Assembly (NCBI RefSeq): GCF_000802965.1
Contig: NZ_JSAK01000001.1
Span: forward strand, 175,061 to 239,060
Direction: 5' to 3'
From: Pseudomonas fluorescens
GTDB taxonomy: Bacteria > Pseudomonadota > Gammaproteobacteria > Pseudomonadales > Pseudomonadaceae
DNA: 64,000 bases
Below the pieces are notes generated by a model. The model saw only the letters and a program-made list of their open reading frames with translations, was not told the DNA's origin and did not search any database. The number at the start of each line of letters is the position of its first letter. Position 1 is the stretch's first letter. A program made the position numbers and the translations under genes. This document shows, in pieces, positions 35,975 to 45,350 of this stretch.

Positions 35975-36346
35975 ATGAAAATCCTCATCGTTGATGACTT
36001 CTCAACGATGCGGCGGATCATAAAAAACCTGTTGCGTGACCTTGGGTTCACCAACACGGTCGAGGCTGACGATGGCACCACTGCCATTCCGGTTCTCAAC
36101 AGCGGGAGCATCGACTTTCTGGTAACGGACTGGAACATGCCTGGCATGACCGGTATCGATCTGCTGCGCCACGTGCGTGCCGATGAAAAACTCAAGCATT
36201 TGCCAGTGCTGATGGTGACCGCTGAAGCCAAGCGCGAACAGATCATCGAAGCGGCCCAGGCCGGTGTTAACGGCTATGTGGTCAAACCCTTCACGGCCCA
36301 GGCGTTGAAAGAAAAAATCGAGAAGATTTTCGAACGCATCGGTTGA
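35975..36346 (+). CDS. cheY: Chemotaxis response regulator CheY
   Basis: CheY carries the signal from CheA to FliM. The 123-residue receiver has the acidic pair Asp7/Asp8 and phosphoacceptor Asp52 ([13 protein letters not shown]). The switch Thr is in MVTAEAK, and Lys is in VVKPF. ATG 35975 gives the family start [14 protein letters not shown]. The strong GGAGGT site is 16 bases upstream of it but only four from a TTG at 35963 in the same frame, so four extra N-terminal residues are possible. Confidence 0.96.
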   Translation: MKILIVDDFSTMRRIIKNLLRDLGFTNTVEADDGTTAIPVLNSGSIDFLVTDWNMPGMTGIDLLRHVRADEKLKHLPVLMVTAEAKREQIIEAAQAGVNGYVVKPFTAQALKEKIEKIFERIG

Positions 36347-36365
36347 ACTGCGCCACGGGGGAGCT

Positions 36366-37154
36366 ATGGGGCATAACGAATCATCCCAGGGCGATTTTGA
36401 ATCGACCCTGAAAAAACACGCCGTCGAACTGGTCGCGAGCCTTGAAAAAGGCAGGTTTGGCGATGCTGTGCAATTGATCCATGAGCTCAACCAGACCCGT
36501 GACCGCGGCCTGTATCAGGAAGTGGGCAAGCTCACCCGCGAGCTGCACAGCGCGATCGTCAATTTCCAGATTGACCCGAACATGCCGCAAGCCGAGGAAG
36601 TGTCGCAAATCACCGACGCCACCGAGCGTCTGGGGTATGTGGTCAAACTGACCGAGGCGGCTGCCAATCGCACCATGGACCTGGTGGAAAACGCCACGCC
36701 GCTGGTCAACAGCCTGGCTGACGAAGCCCAGGCGTTGAGTACGGATTGGGGACGGTTCATGCGCCGCGAAGTCGGCGCTGAAGAGTTCCGCGAACTGGCC
36801 CGGCGAGTCGACGGCTTCCTGGCACGCAGCAGCGCAGACAATCGCGCGGTGTCGAGCAACCTCAACGACATTCTGCTCGCCCAGGATTACCAGGACCTCA
36901 CCGGTCAAGTGATCAAGCGAGTGACCCAACTGGTCACCGAAGTCGAAAGCAATTTGCTCAAGCTCGTGCTCATGGCCAGTCAGGTGGACCGCTTCGCGGG
37001 CATCGAACATGACCGTGAAGCGATGCTTGCAGAAAAAGATCCACAAAAACATCTCTCTCAGGGTGAAGGTCCGCAGATTCATGCCGATAAAAGAGAAGAC
37101 GTTGTGTCCGGTCAGGACGATGTGGACGATTTGTTATCCAGCCTGGGATTTTAG
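36366..37154 (+). CDS. cheZ: CheY-P phosphatase CheZ
   Basis: CheZ dephosphorylates CheY-P. The 262-residue, mainly helical protein has the catalytic helix NLNDILLAQDYQDLTGQVIKRV (quoted as LLAQDYQDLTGQVIKRV) with the conserved Asp-Gln pair. The C-terminal CheY-binding helix DVDDLLSSLGF is typical. It sits between cheY and cheA. The next 54 bases include a T-rich stretch and a fragment of a REP unit. Confidence 0.95.
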   Translation: MGHNESSQGDFESTLKKHAVELVASLEKGRFGDAVQLIHELNQTRDRGLYQEVGKLTRELHSAIVNFQIDPNMPQAEEVSQITDATERLGYVVKLTEAAANRTMDLVENATPLVNSLADEAQALSTDWGRFMRREVGAEEFRELARRVDGFLARSSADNRAVSSNLNDILLAQDYQDLTGQVIKRVTQLVTEVESNLLKLVLMASQVDRFAGIEHDREAMLAEKDPQKHLSQGEGPQIHADKREDVVSGQDDVDDLLSSLGF

Positions 37155-37208
37155 AGTTTTAGAATTTTAGGTTTTTTGGGTTTTTAGACCTGTAGGAGCA
37201 CACCCTTA

Positions 37209-39464
37209 ATGAGCTTCGGCGCCGATGAAGAGATCCTTCAGGATTTCCTGGTTGAGGCCGGCGAGATTCTAGAGCAACTGTCCGAGCAACTGGTCGAGCT
37301 GGAAAGCCGTCCGGATGATGCGGATTTGCTCAATGCAATTTTTCGCGGTTTTCACACTGTAAAAGGGGGCGCCGGCTTCCTCCAGCTCAACGAGCTGGTG
37401 GAGTGCTGTCACATCGCCGAGAACGTGTTCGACATCCTGCGCAAGGGCGAACGTCGCGTCGACTCGGAATTGATGGACGTGGTTCTCGAAGCACTGGACG
37501 CGGTGAACAGCATGTTCAGCGAAGTCCGCGAGCGCAGCCCGATCACGGCCGCGACGCCGGAGTTACTCGCGGCGCTGGCCCGTCTGGCTGAACCGCAATC
37601 GGCTGACGAAGCCGCTCCTGCGCCTGTCGCCGAGGTTGAAGCACCTGTTGCCGAAAGCGAATCGGGTGACATCACCGACAATGAATTCGAACAACTGCTG
37701 GACTCGCTGAACGCCGTCAAGGCCCAGGCCGAGGCGCCGGCGGCTGCTCCAACGCCTGCGCCTGCCAGCGATGCGGCGTCCAGCGACGAAATCACCGATG
37801 CAGAGTTCGAGTCGTTACTCGACCAGTTGCACGGTAAAGGTCAGTTCGCCGTTGACGCGGTGGCCGCGTCTGCTGCACCTGTCGCGCCTGAAGCCCCGAA
37901 AGCACCAGGCGACAGCTCCGACATTACTGACGACGAATTCGAAGCACTGCTCGACCAGCTTCATGGCAAAGGCAACTTTGCTGTCGATGCGCTGGAATCG
38001 GCCATTGCTTCGGTGCCGACACCTGCGGCACCCACCGCCGCCGCGGCGGGCAGCGATCTGATCACCGATAACGAATTCGAAGCATTGCTCGACGAGTTGC
38101 ACGGCAAAGGCAAGTTCGAAGTCGGCAGTGCAACCGGCGGCAATGCTTCCATTGCTGCCCCGGTCGCGAAGGCGGCTGTGCCGAAACCCGTGGCCAAGGC
38201 GCCTGAGCCTAAAGCTGAAGCACCGAAACCTGCTGCGGCACCGGCTCCGGCCCGTGCTCCGGCATCGGCGCCTGCGGAAAAACCGGTCAGCGAAGCCGAA
38301 ACCACTGTGCGGGTCGATACCGCGCGTCTCGACGAAATCATGAACATGGTCGGCGAGCTGGTTCTGGTGCGTAACCGCCTGGTGCGCCTGGGTGCCAACA
38401 GCGCCGATGAGGCCATGTCCAAGGCCGTGTCGAACCTCGACGTGGTCACGGCCGACCTGCAGACCGCGGTCATGAAGACCCGGATGCAACCGATCAAGAA
38501 GGTCTTCGGACGCTTCCCGCGTCTGGTTCGCGACCTGGCTCGCCAGCTCAAGAAAGAGATCAACCTGGAACTGGTCGGCGAAGAAACCGACCTCGACAAG
38601 AACCTCGTCGAGGCGCTGGCCGATCCGCTGGTCCACTTGGTGCGCAACGCGGTCGACCACGGCATCGAGTCGCCGGAAGAACGCGAAGCCTCGGGCAAGT
38701 CCCGCGGTGGCAAGGTGATCCTCGCTGCCGAGCAGGAAGGCGATCACATCCTGTTGTCGATCTCCGACGACGGCAAAGGCATGGACCCGAATGTCTTGCG
38801 CTCCATCGCGGTAAAACGCGGTGTGATGGACAAGGATGCGGCTGACCGCCTGAGCGACACCGAATGCTACAACCTGATCTTCGCGCCAGGCTTCTCGACC
38901 AAGACCGAGATCTCCGACGTGTCGGGTCGTGGCGTGGGCATGGACGTGGTGAAAACCAAGATTTCCCAGCTTAACGGTTCGATCAACATCTACTCGGCCA
39001 AGGGCCAGGGTTCGAAGATCGTCATCAAGGTGCCGTTGACCCTGGCGATCATGCCGACGCTGATGGTGATGCTCGGCAACCAGGCGTTCGCGTTCCCGCT
39101 GGTGAACGTCAACGAGATCTTCCACCTCGACCTGTCGCGCACCAACGTGGTGGACGGCCAGGAAGTGGTGATCGTGCGGGACAAGGCACTGCCATTGTTC
39201 TACCTCAAGCGCTGGCTGGTCAGCTCCGCCGCTCATGAAGAGCAGCGCGAAGGCCATGTGGTGATCCTTTCGGTGGGCACCCAGCGGATCGGCTTCGTCG
39301 TCGATCAACTGGTGGGCCAGGAAGAAGTGGTCATCAAGCCATTGGGCAAAATGCTCCAGGGAACCCCGGGCATGTCGGGCGCCACCATCACCGGTGACGG
39401 TCGCATTGCACTGATTCTCGATGTTCCGAGCATGCTCAAGCGTTACGCCGCACGGCGTATTTGA
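37209..39464 (+). CDS. cheA: Chemotaxis histidine kinase CheA with repeated linker motifs
   Basis: CheA is the kinase core of the array. The 751-residue frame has the Hpt domain (1-105, phosphoacceptor His49 in [12 protein letters not shown]). A long Ala/Pro-rich linker (about 135-375) follows, then the dimerisation domain ([20 protein letters not shown]), the ATPase domain ([30 protein letters not shown]) and a CheW-like C-terminal domain. Within the linker, the motif ITDxEFExLLDxLHGKGxF occurs four times (from residues about 154, 194, 238 and 284; the first copy is degenerate). These may be docking sites for CheY and CheB. Confidence 0.96.
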   Translation: MSFGADEEILQDFLVEAGEILEQLSEQLVELESRPDDADLLNAIFRGFHTVKGGAGFLQLNELVECCHIAENVFDILRKGERRVDSELMDVVLEALDAVNSMFSEVRERSPITAATPELLAALARLAEPQSADEAAPAPVAEVEAPVAESESGDITDNEFEQLLDSLNAVKAQAEAPAAAPTPAPASDAASSDEITDAEFESLLDQLHGKGQFAVDAVAASAAPVAPEAPKAPGDSSDITDDEFEALLDQLHGKGNFAVDALESAIASVPTPAAPTAAAAGSDLITDNEFEALLDELHGKGKFEVGSATGGNASIAAPVAKAAVPKPVAKAPEPKAEAPKPAAAPAPARAPASAPAEKPVSEAETTVRVDTARLDEIMNMVGELVLVRNRLVRLGANSADEAMSKAVSNLDVVTADLQTAVMKTRMQPIKKVFGRFPRLVRDLARQLKKEINLELVGEETDLDKNLVEALADPLVHLVRNAVDHGIESPEEREASGKSRGGKVILAAEQEGDHILLSISDDGKGMDPNVLRSIAVKRGVMDKDAADRLSDTECYNLIFAPGFSTKTEISDVSGRGVGMDVVKTKISQLNGSINIYSAKGQGSKIVIKVPLTLAIMPTLMVMLGNQAFAFPLVNVNEIFHLDLSRTNVVDGQEVVIVRDKALPLFYLKRWLVSSAAHEEQREGHVVILSVGTQRIGFVVDQLVGQEEVVIKPLGKMLQGTPGMSGATITGDGRIALILDVPSMLKRYAARRI

Positions 39465-39513
39465 TTCTGGTGGAGCGGGGCGACTGAGCCTCGCTCCGTC
39501 TAACGGAGTGTTT

Positions 39514-40650
39514 ATGGCAGTCAAAGTCCTGGTGGTGGACGATTCGGGGTTTTTTCGCCGCCGCGTCTCGGAAATTCTTTCAGCGGATTCGAATATCCAG
39601 GTCGTCGGTACGGCTACCAACGGCAAAGAGGCGATTGATCAGGCGCTGGCCCTCAAGCCCGACGTGATCACCATGGACTACGAGATGCCCATGATGGACG
39701 GCATCACCGCCGTGCGGCACATCATGCAGCGCTGCCCAACCCCGGTCCTGATGTTTTCCTCGCTGACCCATGAAGGCGCCCGGGTAACCCTGGATGCGCT
39801 GGATGCCGGCGCGGTGGACTTCCTGCCGAAGAATTTCGAAGACATCTCGCGCAATCCCGAGAAGGTCAAGCAACTGCTGTGCGAGAAGATTCTCAGCATC
39901 TCGCGCAGTAATCGTCGTGTCAGCGCCTACGCTGCCCCGACACCTGTCGCTGCACCGGCCCCGACCCCGGCGCCAGCGCCTTCGAGTGTCAGCAGTTATG
40001 GCAGCAGCGCGCCTGTGCGTCCGGCACCGGCTCCGATTCCGAGTCGTGCACCTGCGCACGCACCTTCCTCGCCGGCACCAAAACGCAAGGCCTACAAACT
40101 GGTCGCCATCGGCACGTCCACGGGCGGTCCGGTTGCCCTGCAACGGGTGTTGACCCAGTTGCCGGCCAACTTCCCGGCGCCTATTGTGCTGGTCCAGCAC
40201 ATGCCGGCAGCCTTCACCAAGGCCTTCGCCGAGCGCCTGGACAAGCTCTGCCGCATCAGCGTCAAGGAAGCCGAGGATGGCGACATCCTGCGTCCGGGCC
40301 TGGCGTTGCTGGCCCCGGGTGGCAAGCAAATGATGATCGACGGCCGTGGCGCGGTGAAAATCCTGCCGGGTGACGAACGCTTGAACTACAAACCGTGCGT
40401 GGACATCACCTTCGGTTCGGCGGCCAAGACCTACGGTGACAAAGTTCTGGCGGTGGTGTTGACCGGCATGGGCGCCGACGGTCGCGAAGGCGCGCGCCTG
40501 CTCAAGCAGGGTGGCAGCTCGATCTGGGCCCAGGATGAAGCCAGCTGCGTGATCTACGGCATGCCGATGGCCATCGTCAAAGCCGAGCTCGCCGATGCGA
40601 TCTACGGCCTCGATGACATTGGTCGGCATCTGGTCGAGGCGTGCATCTGA
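39514..40650 (+). CDS. cheB: Chemotaxis methylesterase CheB
   Basis: CheB removes methyl groups from chemoreceptors. The 378-residue product has a receiver with phosphoacceptor Asp55 ([13 protein letters not shown]), an Ala/Pro-rich linker (about 145-190), and the methylesterase domain with the catalytic triad Ser202 (IGTSTGGP), His229 (VQHMP) and Asp322 (GMGADG). ATG 39514 follows an ACGGAG site; the longer frame to 39421 overlaps cheA and is not CheB-like. The stop overlaps the motC start. Confidence 0.95.
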   Translation: MAVKVLVVDDSGFFRRRVSEILSADSNIQVVGTATNGKEAIDQALALKPDVITMDYEMPMMDGITAVRHIMQRCPTPVLMFSSLTHEGARVTLDALDAGAVDFLPKNFEDISRNPEKVKQLLCEKILSISRSNRRVSAYAAPTPVAAPAPTPAPAPSSVSSYGSSAPVRPAPAPIPSRAPAHAPSSPAPKRKAYKLVAIGTSTGGPVALQRVLTQLPANFPAPIVLVQHMPAAFTKAFAERLDKLCRISVKEAEDGDILRPGLALLAPGGKQMMIDGRGAVKILPGDERLNYKPCVDITFGSAAKTYGDKVLAVVLTGMGADGREGARLLKQGGSSIWAQDEASCVIYGMPMAIVKAELADAIYGLDDIGRHLVEACI

Positions 40651-41390
40651 TGGACGTTCTAAGCCTTATCGGGATCATCCTGGCGTTCGTCGCCATCATC
40701 GGCGGCAACTTCCTTGAAGGCGGTCACCTCGGCGCGCTGGCCAACGGCCCGGCGGCATTGATCGTGCTTGGCGGGACCATTGGCGCGGCATTGCTGCAAT
40801 CGCCGATGAGTGCCTTCAAGCGCGCCATGCAAATTCTGGCGTGGATATTGTTTCCGCCACGCATTGACCTGGCCGGTGGCGTCGACCGTGTCGTCAACTG
40901 GAGCCTGACCGCGCGCAAGGAAGGCTTGCTCGGTCTGGAAGGCGTGGCCGACACAGAACCTGACAGCTACTCGCGCAAAGGCCTGCAATTGTTGGTGGAC
41001 GGTGCCGAACCGGAAGCGATTCGCAGCATTCTCGAAGTGGATTTCTACACCCAGGAAAGTCGCGACATCGAAGCCGCCAAAGTCTTTGAAAGCATGGGTG
41101 GTTACGCGCCGACCATCGGCATCATCGGTGCGGTGATGGGCCTGATTCACGTCATGGGCAACCTTGGTGATCCGTCGCAACTGGGCAGCGGCATTGCAGT
41201 GGCCTTCGTCGCCACCATCTACGGCGTGGCCAGTGCCAACCTGGTGCTGTTGCCAATTGCCGCCAAACTCAAATCCATCGCGTTGCGTCAGTCGCGTTAT
41301 CGCGAAATGTTGCTGGAAGGGATCCTGTCGATCGCCGAAGGTGAAAACCCTCGCTCTATTGAGTTGAAGCTTCAGGGCTTCATGGATTGA
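40650..41390 (+). CDS. motC: Flagellar stator protein MotC (MotA family)
   Basis: MotC/MotD is the second stator pair of pseudomonads, used for swarming in P. aeruginosa. The 246-residue MotA-type protein has four membrane segments (about 5-22, 28-48, 150-170 and 178-200). The family block is GGYAPTIGIIGAVMGLIHVM. ATG 40650 overlaps the cheB stop (ATG at ...TGATGG); the earlier ATG at 40641 lies within cheB and adds three residues. Confidence 0.94.
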   Translation: MDVLSLIGIILAFVAIIGGNFLEGGHLGALANGPAALIVLGGTIGAALLQSPMSAFKRAMQILAWILFPPRIDLAGGVDRVVNWSLTARKEGLLGLEGVADTEPDSYSRKGLQLLVDGAEPEAIRSILEVDFYTQESRDIEAAKVFESMGGYAPTIGIIGAVMGLIHVMGNLGDPSQLGSGIAVAFVATIYGVASANLVLLPIAAKLKSIALRQSRYREMLLEGILSIAEGENPRSIELKLQGFMD

Positions 41391-41405
41391 TGGGGGTAAT
41401 GGACT

Positions 41406-42296
41406 ATGGCTCGTCGTCGTCAGCATGAAGAACATGTAAACCATGAACGTTGGCTTGTTTCCTATGCCGACTTCATCACGTTGCTCTTCGCGTTTTTCGT
41501 GGTGATGTACTCGATCTCGTCGATCAACGAAGGCAAGTACAAGGTCATCTCCCAGGCGCTGATCGGGGTTTTCACCGACGCCGATCGCTCCTTGCAGCCG
41601 ATTCCAATTGGCGAGGAACGACCGAAGACCGTGACCCCGGCCAAGCCGTTGGTCAAAGATAGCGACCAGGTTGACGCTGGTGTCGCCGGCGCCAGCGATC
41701 CATTGAAAAGCATCGCCGATGACATCAGCGCGGCGTTCGGCGACTTGATCAGCTCCAACCAGATGACCGTGCGCGGCAATGAGTTGTGGGTCGAGATCGA
41801 GCTCAACTCCAGTCTGTTGTTCGGCAGCGGTGATGCCATGCCCAGCGACATCGCGTTCAATATCATCGACAAGGTGGCGGCGATTCTGAAGCCGTTCGAC
41901 AACCCGATCCACGTCGAAGGTTTCACCGACGATCAACCGATTCGCACCGCGCAGTACCCGACCAACTGGGAGCTGTCGTCGGCGCGCTCCGCCAGCATCG
42001 TGCGCATGCTCGCGATGCAAGGGGTTAACCCCGGGCGTCTGGCGTCGGTGGGGTATGGCGAATTCCAGCCGGTGGCCAATAACGCCACCGCCGAGGGCCG
42101 CGCGCGCAACCGTCGCGTTGTGCTGGTGGTGTCGCGCAATCTTGACGTTCGCCGCAGCCTCACCGGTACCGGAACGGCCAATGCGCAACCGGATGCCGCC
42201 TTGAAGCGTGCTGGCACACAAACTGCACCGACCCCGGTCAAGTCGCCGGTACGAGAGAGCGCCGTCAATTCTCCGTCACCCGCATTAACACGCTGA
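41406..42296 (+). CDS. motD: Flagellar stator protein MotD (MotB family)
   Basis: MotD anchors the MotC/MotD stator to peptidoglycan. The 296-residue protein has a basic start (MARRRQHEEHVNHERWLVSYADFITLLFAFFVVMYSISS, in part) whose single membrane helix carries the proton-accepting Asp in SYADFITLL. The OmpA-like domain (about 140-245) shows VEGFTDDQPI and NRRVVLVV. A Pro/Thr-rich tail ends it. The next gene is parC. Confidence 0.94.
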   Translation: MARRRQHEEHVNHERWLVSYADFITLLFAFFVVMYSISSINEGKYKVISQALIGVFTDADRSLQPIPIGEERPKTVTPAKPLVKDSDQVDAGVAGASDPLKSIADDISAAFGDLISSNQMTVRGNELWVEIELNSSLLFGSGDAMPSDIAFNIIDKVAAILKPFDNPIHVEGFTDDQPIRTAQYPTNWELSSARSASIVRMLAMQGVNPGRLASVGYGEFQPVANNATAEGRARNRRVVLVVSRNLDVRRSLTGTGTANAQPDAALKRAGTQTAPTPVKSPVRESAVNSPSPALTR

Positions 42297-42339
42297 GCTA
42301 TTTCTCGGTCGATCCATTCGGCCGGGAGGAATCATTCGA

Positions 42340-43128
42340 ATGAGAGTCTGGGCAGTCGCCAATCAAAAGGGTGGTGTCGGTAAAACCACTTCCTCCATCG
42401 CTTTAGCCGGGTTACTGGCCGAGGCGGGCAAGCGCGTGGTCGTGGTCGATCTCGACCCTCACGGCTCCATGACCAGCTATTTCGGTTACGACCCGGACAC
42501 CCTGGAACACAGCAACTACGACTTGTTCCTGCACAAGGGCAGCGTGCCCCAGGGCTTGCCCGGTCAGTTGCTGCTGTCCACCAGTGACGAACGTATTTCG
42601 CTGTTGCCGTCGAGCACCGCCCTGGCGACCCTGGAGCGCCAGTCACCGGGCCAAAGTGGTCTGGGCCTGGTGATTGCCAAGAGCCTCGCGCAGTTGTGGC
42701 AGGACTTCGATTACGCGGTGATCGACAGCCCGCCGTTGCTTGGTGTGTTGATGGTCAACGCGTTGGCGGCGAGCCAGCAACTGGTGATCCCGGTGCAGAC
42801 CGAACACTTGGCGGTCAAAGGCCTGGAACGCATGGTCAATACCCTGGCGATGATCAACCGCTCACGTAAACAGGCGCTGCCGTTCACCATCGTGCCGACC
42901 CTGTTCGATCGTCGCACGCAAGCGTCCCTTGGCACGCTGCGGGTCCTGCGTGACAAGTTTCCGGAAGAAATCTGGCAGGGCTACATCCCTGTGGACACAC
43001 GGTTGCGCGATGCCAGCCGCGCCGGGCTGACGCCTTCGCAATTCGACGGCAAGAGCCGTGGCGTACTCGCTTACCGCGCATTGCTCAAGCATCTGCTAGC
43101 GGCGCAACTCGTCGCGCAGGTGGCCTGA
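42340..43128 (+). CDS. parC: ParA-family ATPase ParC of the chemotaxis array
   Basis: This 262-residue protein has the deviant Walker A NQKGGVGKTTS starting at residue 8, then VVVDLDPHGSMTSYFG and the Walker B block YAVIDSPPLLGVLM. It corresponds to PA1462 of P. aeruginosa and to ParC of Vibrio, which position chemotaxis arrays at the pole together with ParP, the likely next gene. It is not topoisomerase IV ParC. It starts behind a GGGAGGAA ribosome site. Confidence 0.88.
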   Translation: MRVWAVANQKGGVGKTTSSIALAGLLAEAGKRVVVVDLDPHGSMTSYFGYDPDTLEHSNYDLFLHKGSVPQGLPGQLLLSTSDERISLLPSSTALATLERQSPGQSGLGLVIAKSLAQLWQDFDYAVIDSPPLLGVLMVNALAASQQLVIPVQTEHLAVKGLERMVNTLAMINRSRKQALPFTIVPTLFDRRTQASLGTLRVLRDKFPEEIWQGYIPVDTRLRDASRAGLTPSQFDGKSRGVLAYRALLKHLLAAQLVAQVA

Positions 43129-43143
43129 AATGAACCCGACCCG

Positions 43144-43250
43144 TGTAGGAGCTGCCGCAGGTTCGGTGCCGCGTTCGGACGATCTTTTGATCTGGCTTTG
43201 CGGCATTCCCAAGATTGTTAAAAGATCGCAGCCTTCGGCAGCTCCTACAG
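43144..43250. repeat. Degenerate REP pair between parC and the ParP-like gene
   Basis: A left unit GTGTAGGAGCTGCCGCAGG and a right unit ending TTCGGCAGCTCCTACAGG face each other, with a GATCTTTTGA/AAAAGATC pair further in. The spacer is about 50 bases and the left arm is diverged, so this is an older copy than those at 24857 and 30453. Its right edge touches the ribosome site of the next gene. Confidence 0.65.
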
Positions 43251-43260
43251 GGAGCCGTCC

Positions 43261-44136
43261 ATGAGTCGGTTGGTGAAAATCACCTCGCGTCCGCAACTGG
43301 CGCTCCAGTCGTATCTGGACAGCTTGCTGCAAGACGCCACTGAAGAGCTGTCGCCGGAAATCGAGTCGCAGCCGGAAACAATCGAGTTCGGGGCGGTGCT
43401 GGATGAATTCCATGCCGCCGTGCTCGAAGAGCAGGCCCGCGATGCACAACAGTCCAGAGTCGCTGCCGAGCCAGTGGCCGCAGTGGTCGAACCTGAGCCT
43501 CCAATTGCGCTGGCCGTGATCGAAGCGCCGGCTCCGATTCTGGCGCCGGTTTCAACCGTCGCGCCCTTGCTGCAAACCTTGGTGCCACCGGTTGTCGAAG
43601 TTCATCTGCCGCCCTCCAACACGCCACCGCCGGTGCAAACCGACGGGCGTCCGGCATGGGCTGCCGAACCCTTCGAATGCCTGTTGTTCGATGTCGCCGG
43701 GTTGACCCTGGCGGTGCCGCTGGTGTGCCTGGGTTCGATTTATTCTCTGGCCGGTCACGAACTGACGCCGTTGTTCGGCCAGCCGGAATGGTTCCTCGGC
43801 ATCCTGCCGAGCCAGGCGGGCAACCTTAAGGTGCTGGATACCGCGCGTTGGGTCATGCCCGACCGTTATCGCGAGGACTTCAAGCAGGGCCTGCAATACG
43901 TCATTTCCGTTCAGGGCTACGAGTGGGGGCTGGCGGTGCATCAGGTCAGCCGCTCGTTGCGCCTGGACCCGAACGAAATCAAATGGCGCAGCCACCGTGG
44001 TCAACGGCCATGGCTGGCGGGCACGGTGATTGAACACATGTGTGCGTTGCTCGACGTCTCCGAACTGGCCGAATTGATCGCCAGCGGTGGGGCAAAGCAC
44101 ATGAGCGGCAGCAAGCCGGCTCACAAACCTACATAA
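43261..44136 (+). CDS. CheW-domain protein, ParP-like
   Basis: The 291-residue protein has a disordered Pro/Ala/Glu-rich N-terminal half (about 30-130). A C-terminal CheW-like domain follows at about 135-275 (FECLLFDVAGLTLAVPLVCLGSIYSL, then GILPSQAGNLKVLDTARWVMP and WRSHRGQRPWLAGTVIEHMCALLDVSEL). Its place after parC and before cheW equals PA1463 and Vibrio ParP, which ties ParC to CheA in the array. The long N-terminal tail differs from Vibrio ParP in detail; the function is inferred from context. Confidence 0.75.
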   Translation: MSRLVKITSRPQLALQSYLDSLLQDATEELSPEIESQPETIEFGAVLDEFHAAVLEEQARDAQQSRVAAEPVAAVVEPEPPIALAVIEAPAPILAPVSTVAPLLQTLVPPVVEVHLPPSNTPPPVQTDGRPAWAAEPFECLLFDVAGLTLAVPLVCLGSIYSLAGHELTPLFGQPEWFLGILPSQAGNLKVLDTARWVMPDRYREDFKQGLQYVISVQGYEWGLAVHQVSRSLRLDPNEIKWRSHRGQRPWLAGTVIEHMCALLDVSELAELIASGGAKHMSGSKPAHKPT

Positions 44137-44145
44137 CAGAACAAC

Positions 44146-44160
44146 ACCGCTAGGGCGGTT
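44146..44160 (+). terminator. Weak hairpin between the ParP-like gene and cheW
   Basis: ACCGC-TAGG-GCGGT forms a five-base stem with a four-base loop, followed by TTTCTT. It is short; it may attenuate rather than stop transcription into cheW. Confidence 0.3.
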
Positions 44161-44177
44161 TCTTGAGGGGTCAGGGT

Positions 44178-44663
44178 ATGAATGACAAGGCAACGGCGGC
44201 AAAGGGATCTGAAGATCCGATCCTGCAATGGGTGACCTTCAAACTGGACAACGAAACCTACGGCATCAACGTGATGCGCGTTCAGGAAGTCCTGCGCTAC
44301 ACCGAAATCGCCCCGGTGCCGGGTGCCCCAAGCTACGTGCTGGGCATCATCAACCTGCGCGGTAACGTGGTCACCGTGATCGACACCCGTCAGCGCTTCG
44401 GCCTGATGAACGCCGAAATCAGCGACAACACCCGCATCGTGATCATCGAAGCCGACAAGCAAGTGGTCGGGATCATGGTCGACAGCGTGGCCGAAGTGGT
44501 TTACCTGCGTCAGTCGGAAATCGAAACCGCGCCGAACGTCGGTAACGAAGAATCCGCCAAGTTCATCCAAGGCGTGTGCAACAAGAACAACGAACTGCTG
44601 ATCCTTGTCGAACTGGACAAGATGATGAGCGAAGAAGAATGGTCGGAACTGGAGAGTATCTGA
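44178..44663 (+). CDS. cheW: Chemotaxis coupling protein CheW
   Basis: CheW joins CheA to receptors. The 161-residue product consists of one CheW domain (ILQWVTFKLDNETYGINVMRVQEVLRY, then NLRGNVVTVIDTRQRFGL and VAEVVYL). ATG 44178 gives the family start MNDKATAAKGSEDP; a TTG at 44163 is in frame but has no ribosome site ahead. The stop is directly followed by the TTG start of the DUF2802 gene. Confidence 0.95.
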   Translation: MNDKATAAKGSEDPILQWVTFKLDNETYGINVMRVQEVLRYTEIAPVPGAPSYVLGIINLRGNVVTVIDTRQRFGLMNAEISDNTRIVIIEADKQVVGIMVDSVAEVVYLRQSEIETAPNVGNEESAKFIQGVCNKNNELLILVELDKMMSEEEWSELESI

Positions 44664-45056
44664 TTGATTCTTGAGGTTGCGGTCATTGTCCTGTTCCTGT
44701 TGTGGGCAGGCACGCTGGCAATGTTTCTGGCGTACATTCGCGCTCAAAAGCAGATCGCCGCGCAACAGGCCCAGGGTGAAGCGCTGCGCGATCAGCGCAT
44801 CAAGGACCTGGCCAAGCGCGTTGACGACTATCAGAACGGCAACGTGCGCATGGGCGAAGACCTGCACGAGCTGCGCTCGATCGTCGCGCCCTTGCCGGAC
44901 AAACTGGCTCAGCTGGAACAGCGCGACCCCACCAGCCTGTCATTCGCCCAAGCGGCGCGACTGGTCGGGATGGGCGCAAGCGTCGACGAGCTGACCCAGT
45001 CCTGCGGCTTGACCCAGGCTGAAGCGGAGTTGATGAGCAAGCTTCACAAGAACTGA
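44664..45056 (+). CDS. DUF2802 membrane-anchored protein
   Basis: This 130-residue protein has an N-terminal membrane segment (about 2-24, EVAVIVLFLLWAGTLAMFLAYI), then a coiled coil (about 28-85) and a C-terminal DUF2802 helix-turn motif (LSFAQAARLVGMGASVDELTQSCGLTQAEAELMSKLHK). It corresponds to PA1465. The TTG start directly follows the cheW stop. Function is unknown; context suggests a motility or chemotaxis accessory role. Confidence 0.8.
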   Translation: MILEVAVIVLFLLWAGTLAMFLAYIRAQKQIAAQQAQGEALRDQRIKDLAKRVDDYQNGNVRMGEDLHELRSIVAPLPDKLAQLEQRDPTSLSFAQAARLVGMGASVDELTQSCGLTQAEAELMSKLHKN

Positions 45057-45059
45057 GAA

Positions 45060-45159
45060 GATCAAAAGATCGCAGCCTCGTTTTACAAGACCGCTCCTAC
45101 AGGGTGTACGCCATTCCAATGTAGGAGCTGTCTCGTAAAATGAGGCTGCGATCTTTTTG
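45060..45159. repeat. REP-type palindrome pair at left edge of the T6SS island
   Basis: Inverted arms (GATCGCAGCCTCGTTTTAC and its complement, with GCTCCTACAG in between) flank a 20-base spacer. The right arm carries a TCTCGTAAAATGAGG variant also found in the left. It closes the DUF2802 transcript. Confidence 0.8.
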
Positions 45160-45176
45160 CATTCAACACCGATTCA

Positions 45177-45350
45177 ATAATCATCCCCGCGTTCAGTAAT
45201 GTCTTTCTCGACTATCGGTGCATCCGGATCCTGCCCGGTCGGGAACTTGCCTTTCAAATTCCACGCAAACGCAATGATCTCGGCAATCGTTCGGTAGAGA
45301 TCCATCACAAAACCCGCCTCGTCTGCCGTTTTCTTATTCTCGGCGTTTTA
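45177..45350 (-). pseudogene. Decayed copy of the 3' part of the flhB-like gene
   Basis: Read on the minus strand, 45177-45300 encodes LYRTIAEIIAFAWNLKGKFP...ERGDDY and a stop, matching the C terminus of the intact protein at 54178-54507. About 17 bases of 122 differ and nearly all differences are silent. Further 5' the copy decays: the equivalent of ENAE reads stop-NAE (GAA to TAA), and the next 13 codons differ and are four fewer than in the intact gene. Weak similarity ends near 45350. Both copies have the same orientation, so they form a direct repeat around the T6SS island. Confidence 0.85.

Noticed and set aside
37815..39626. Long minus-strand frame opposite cheA
   Set aside because: Antisense shadow; His/Arg/Gln-rich composition is typical of such shadows.
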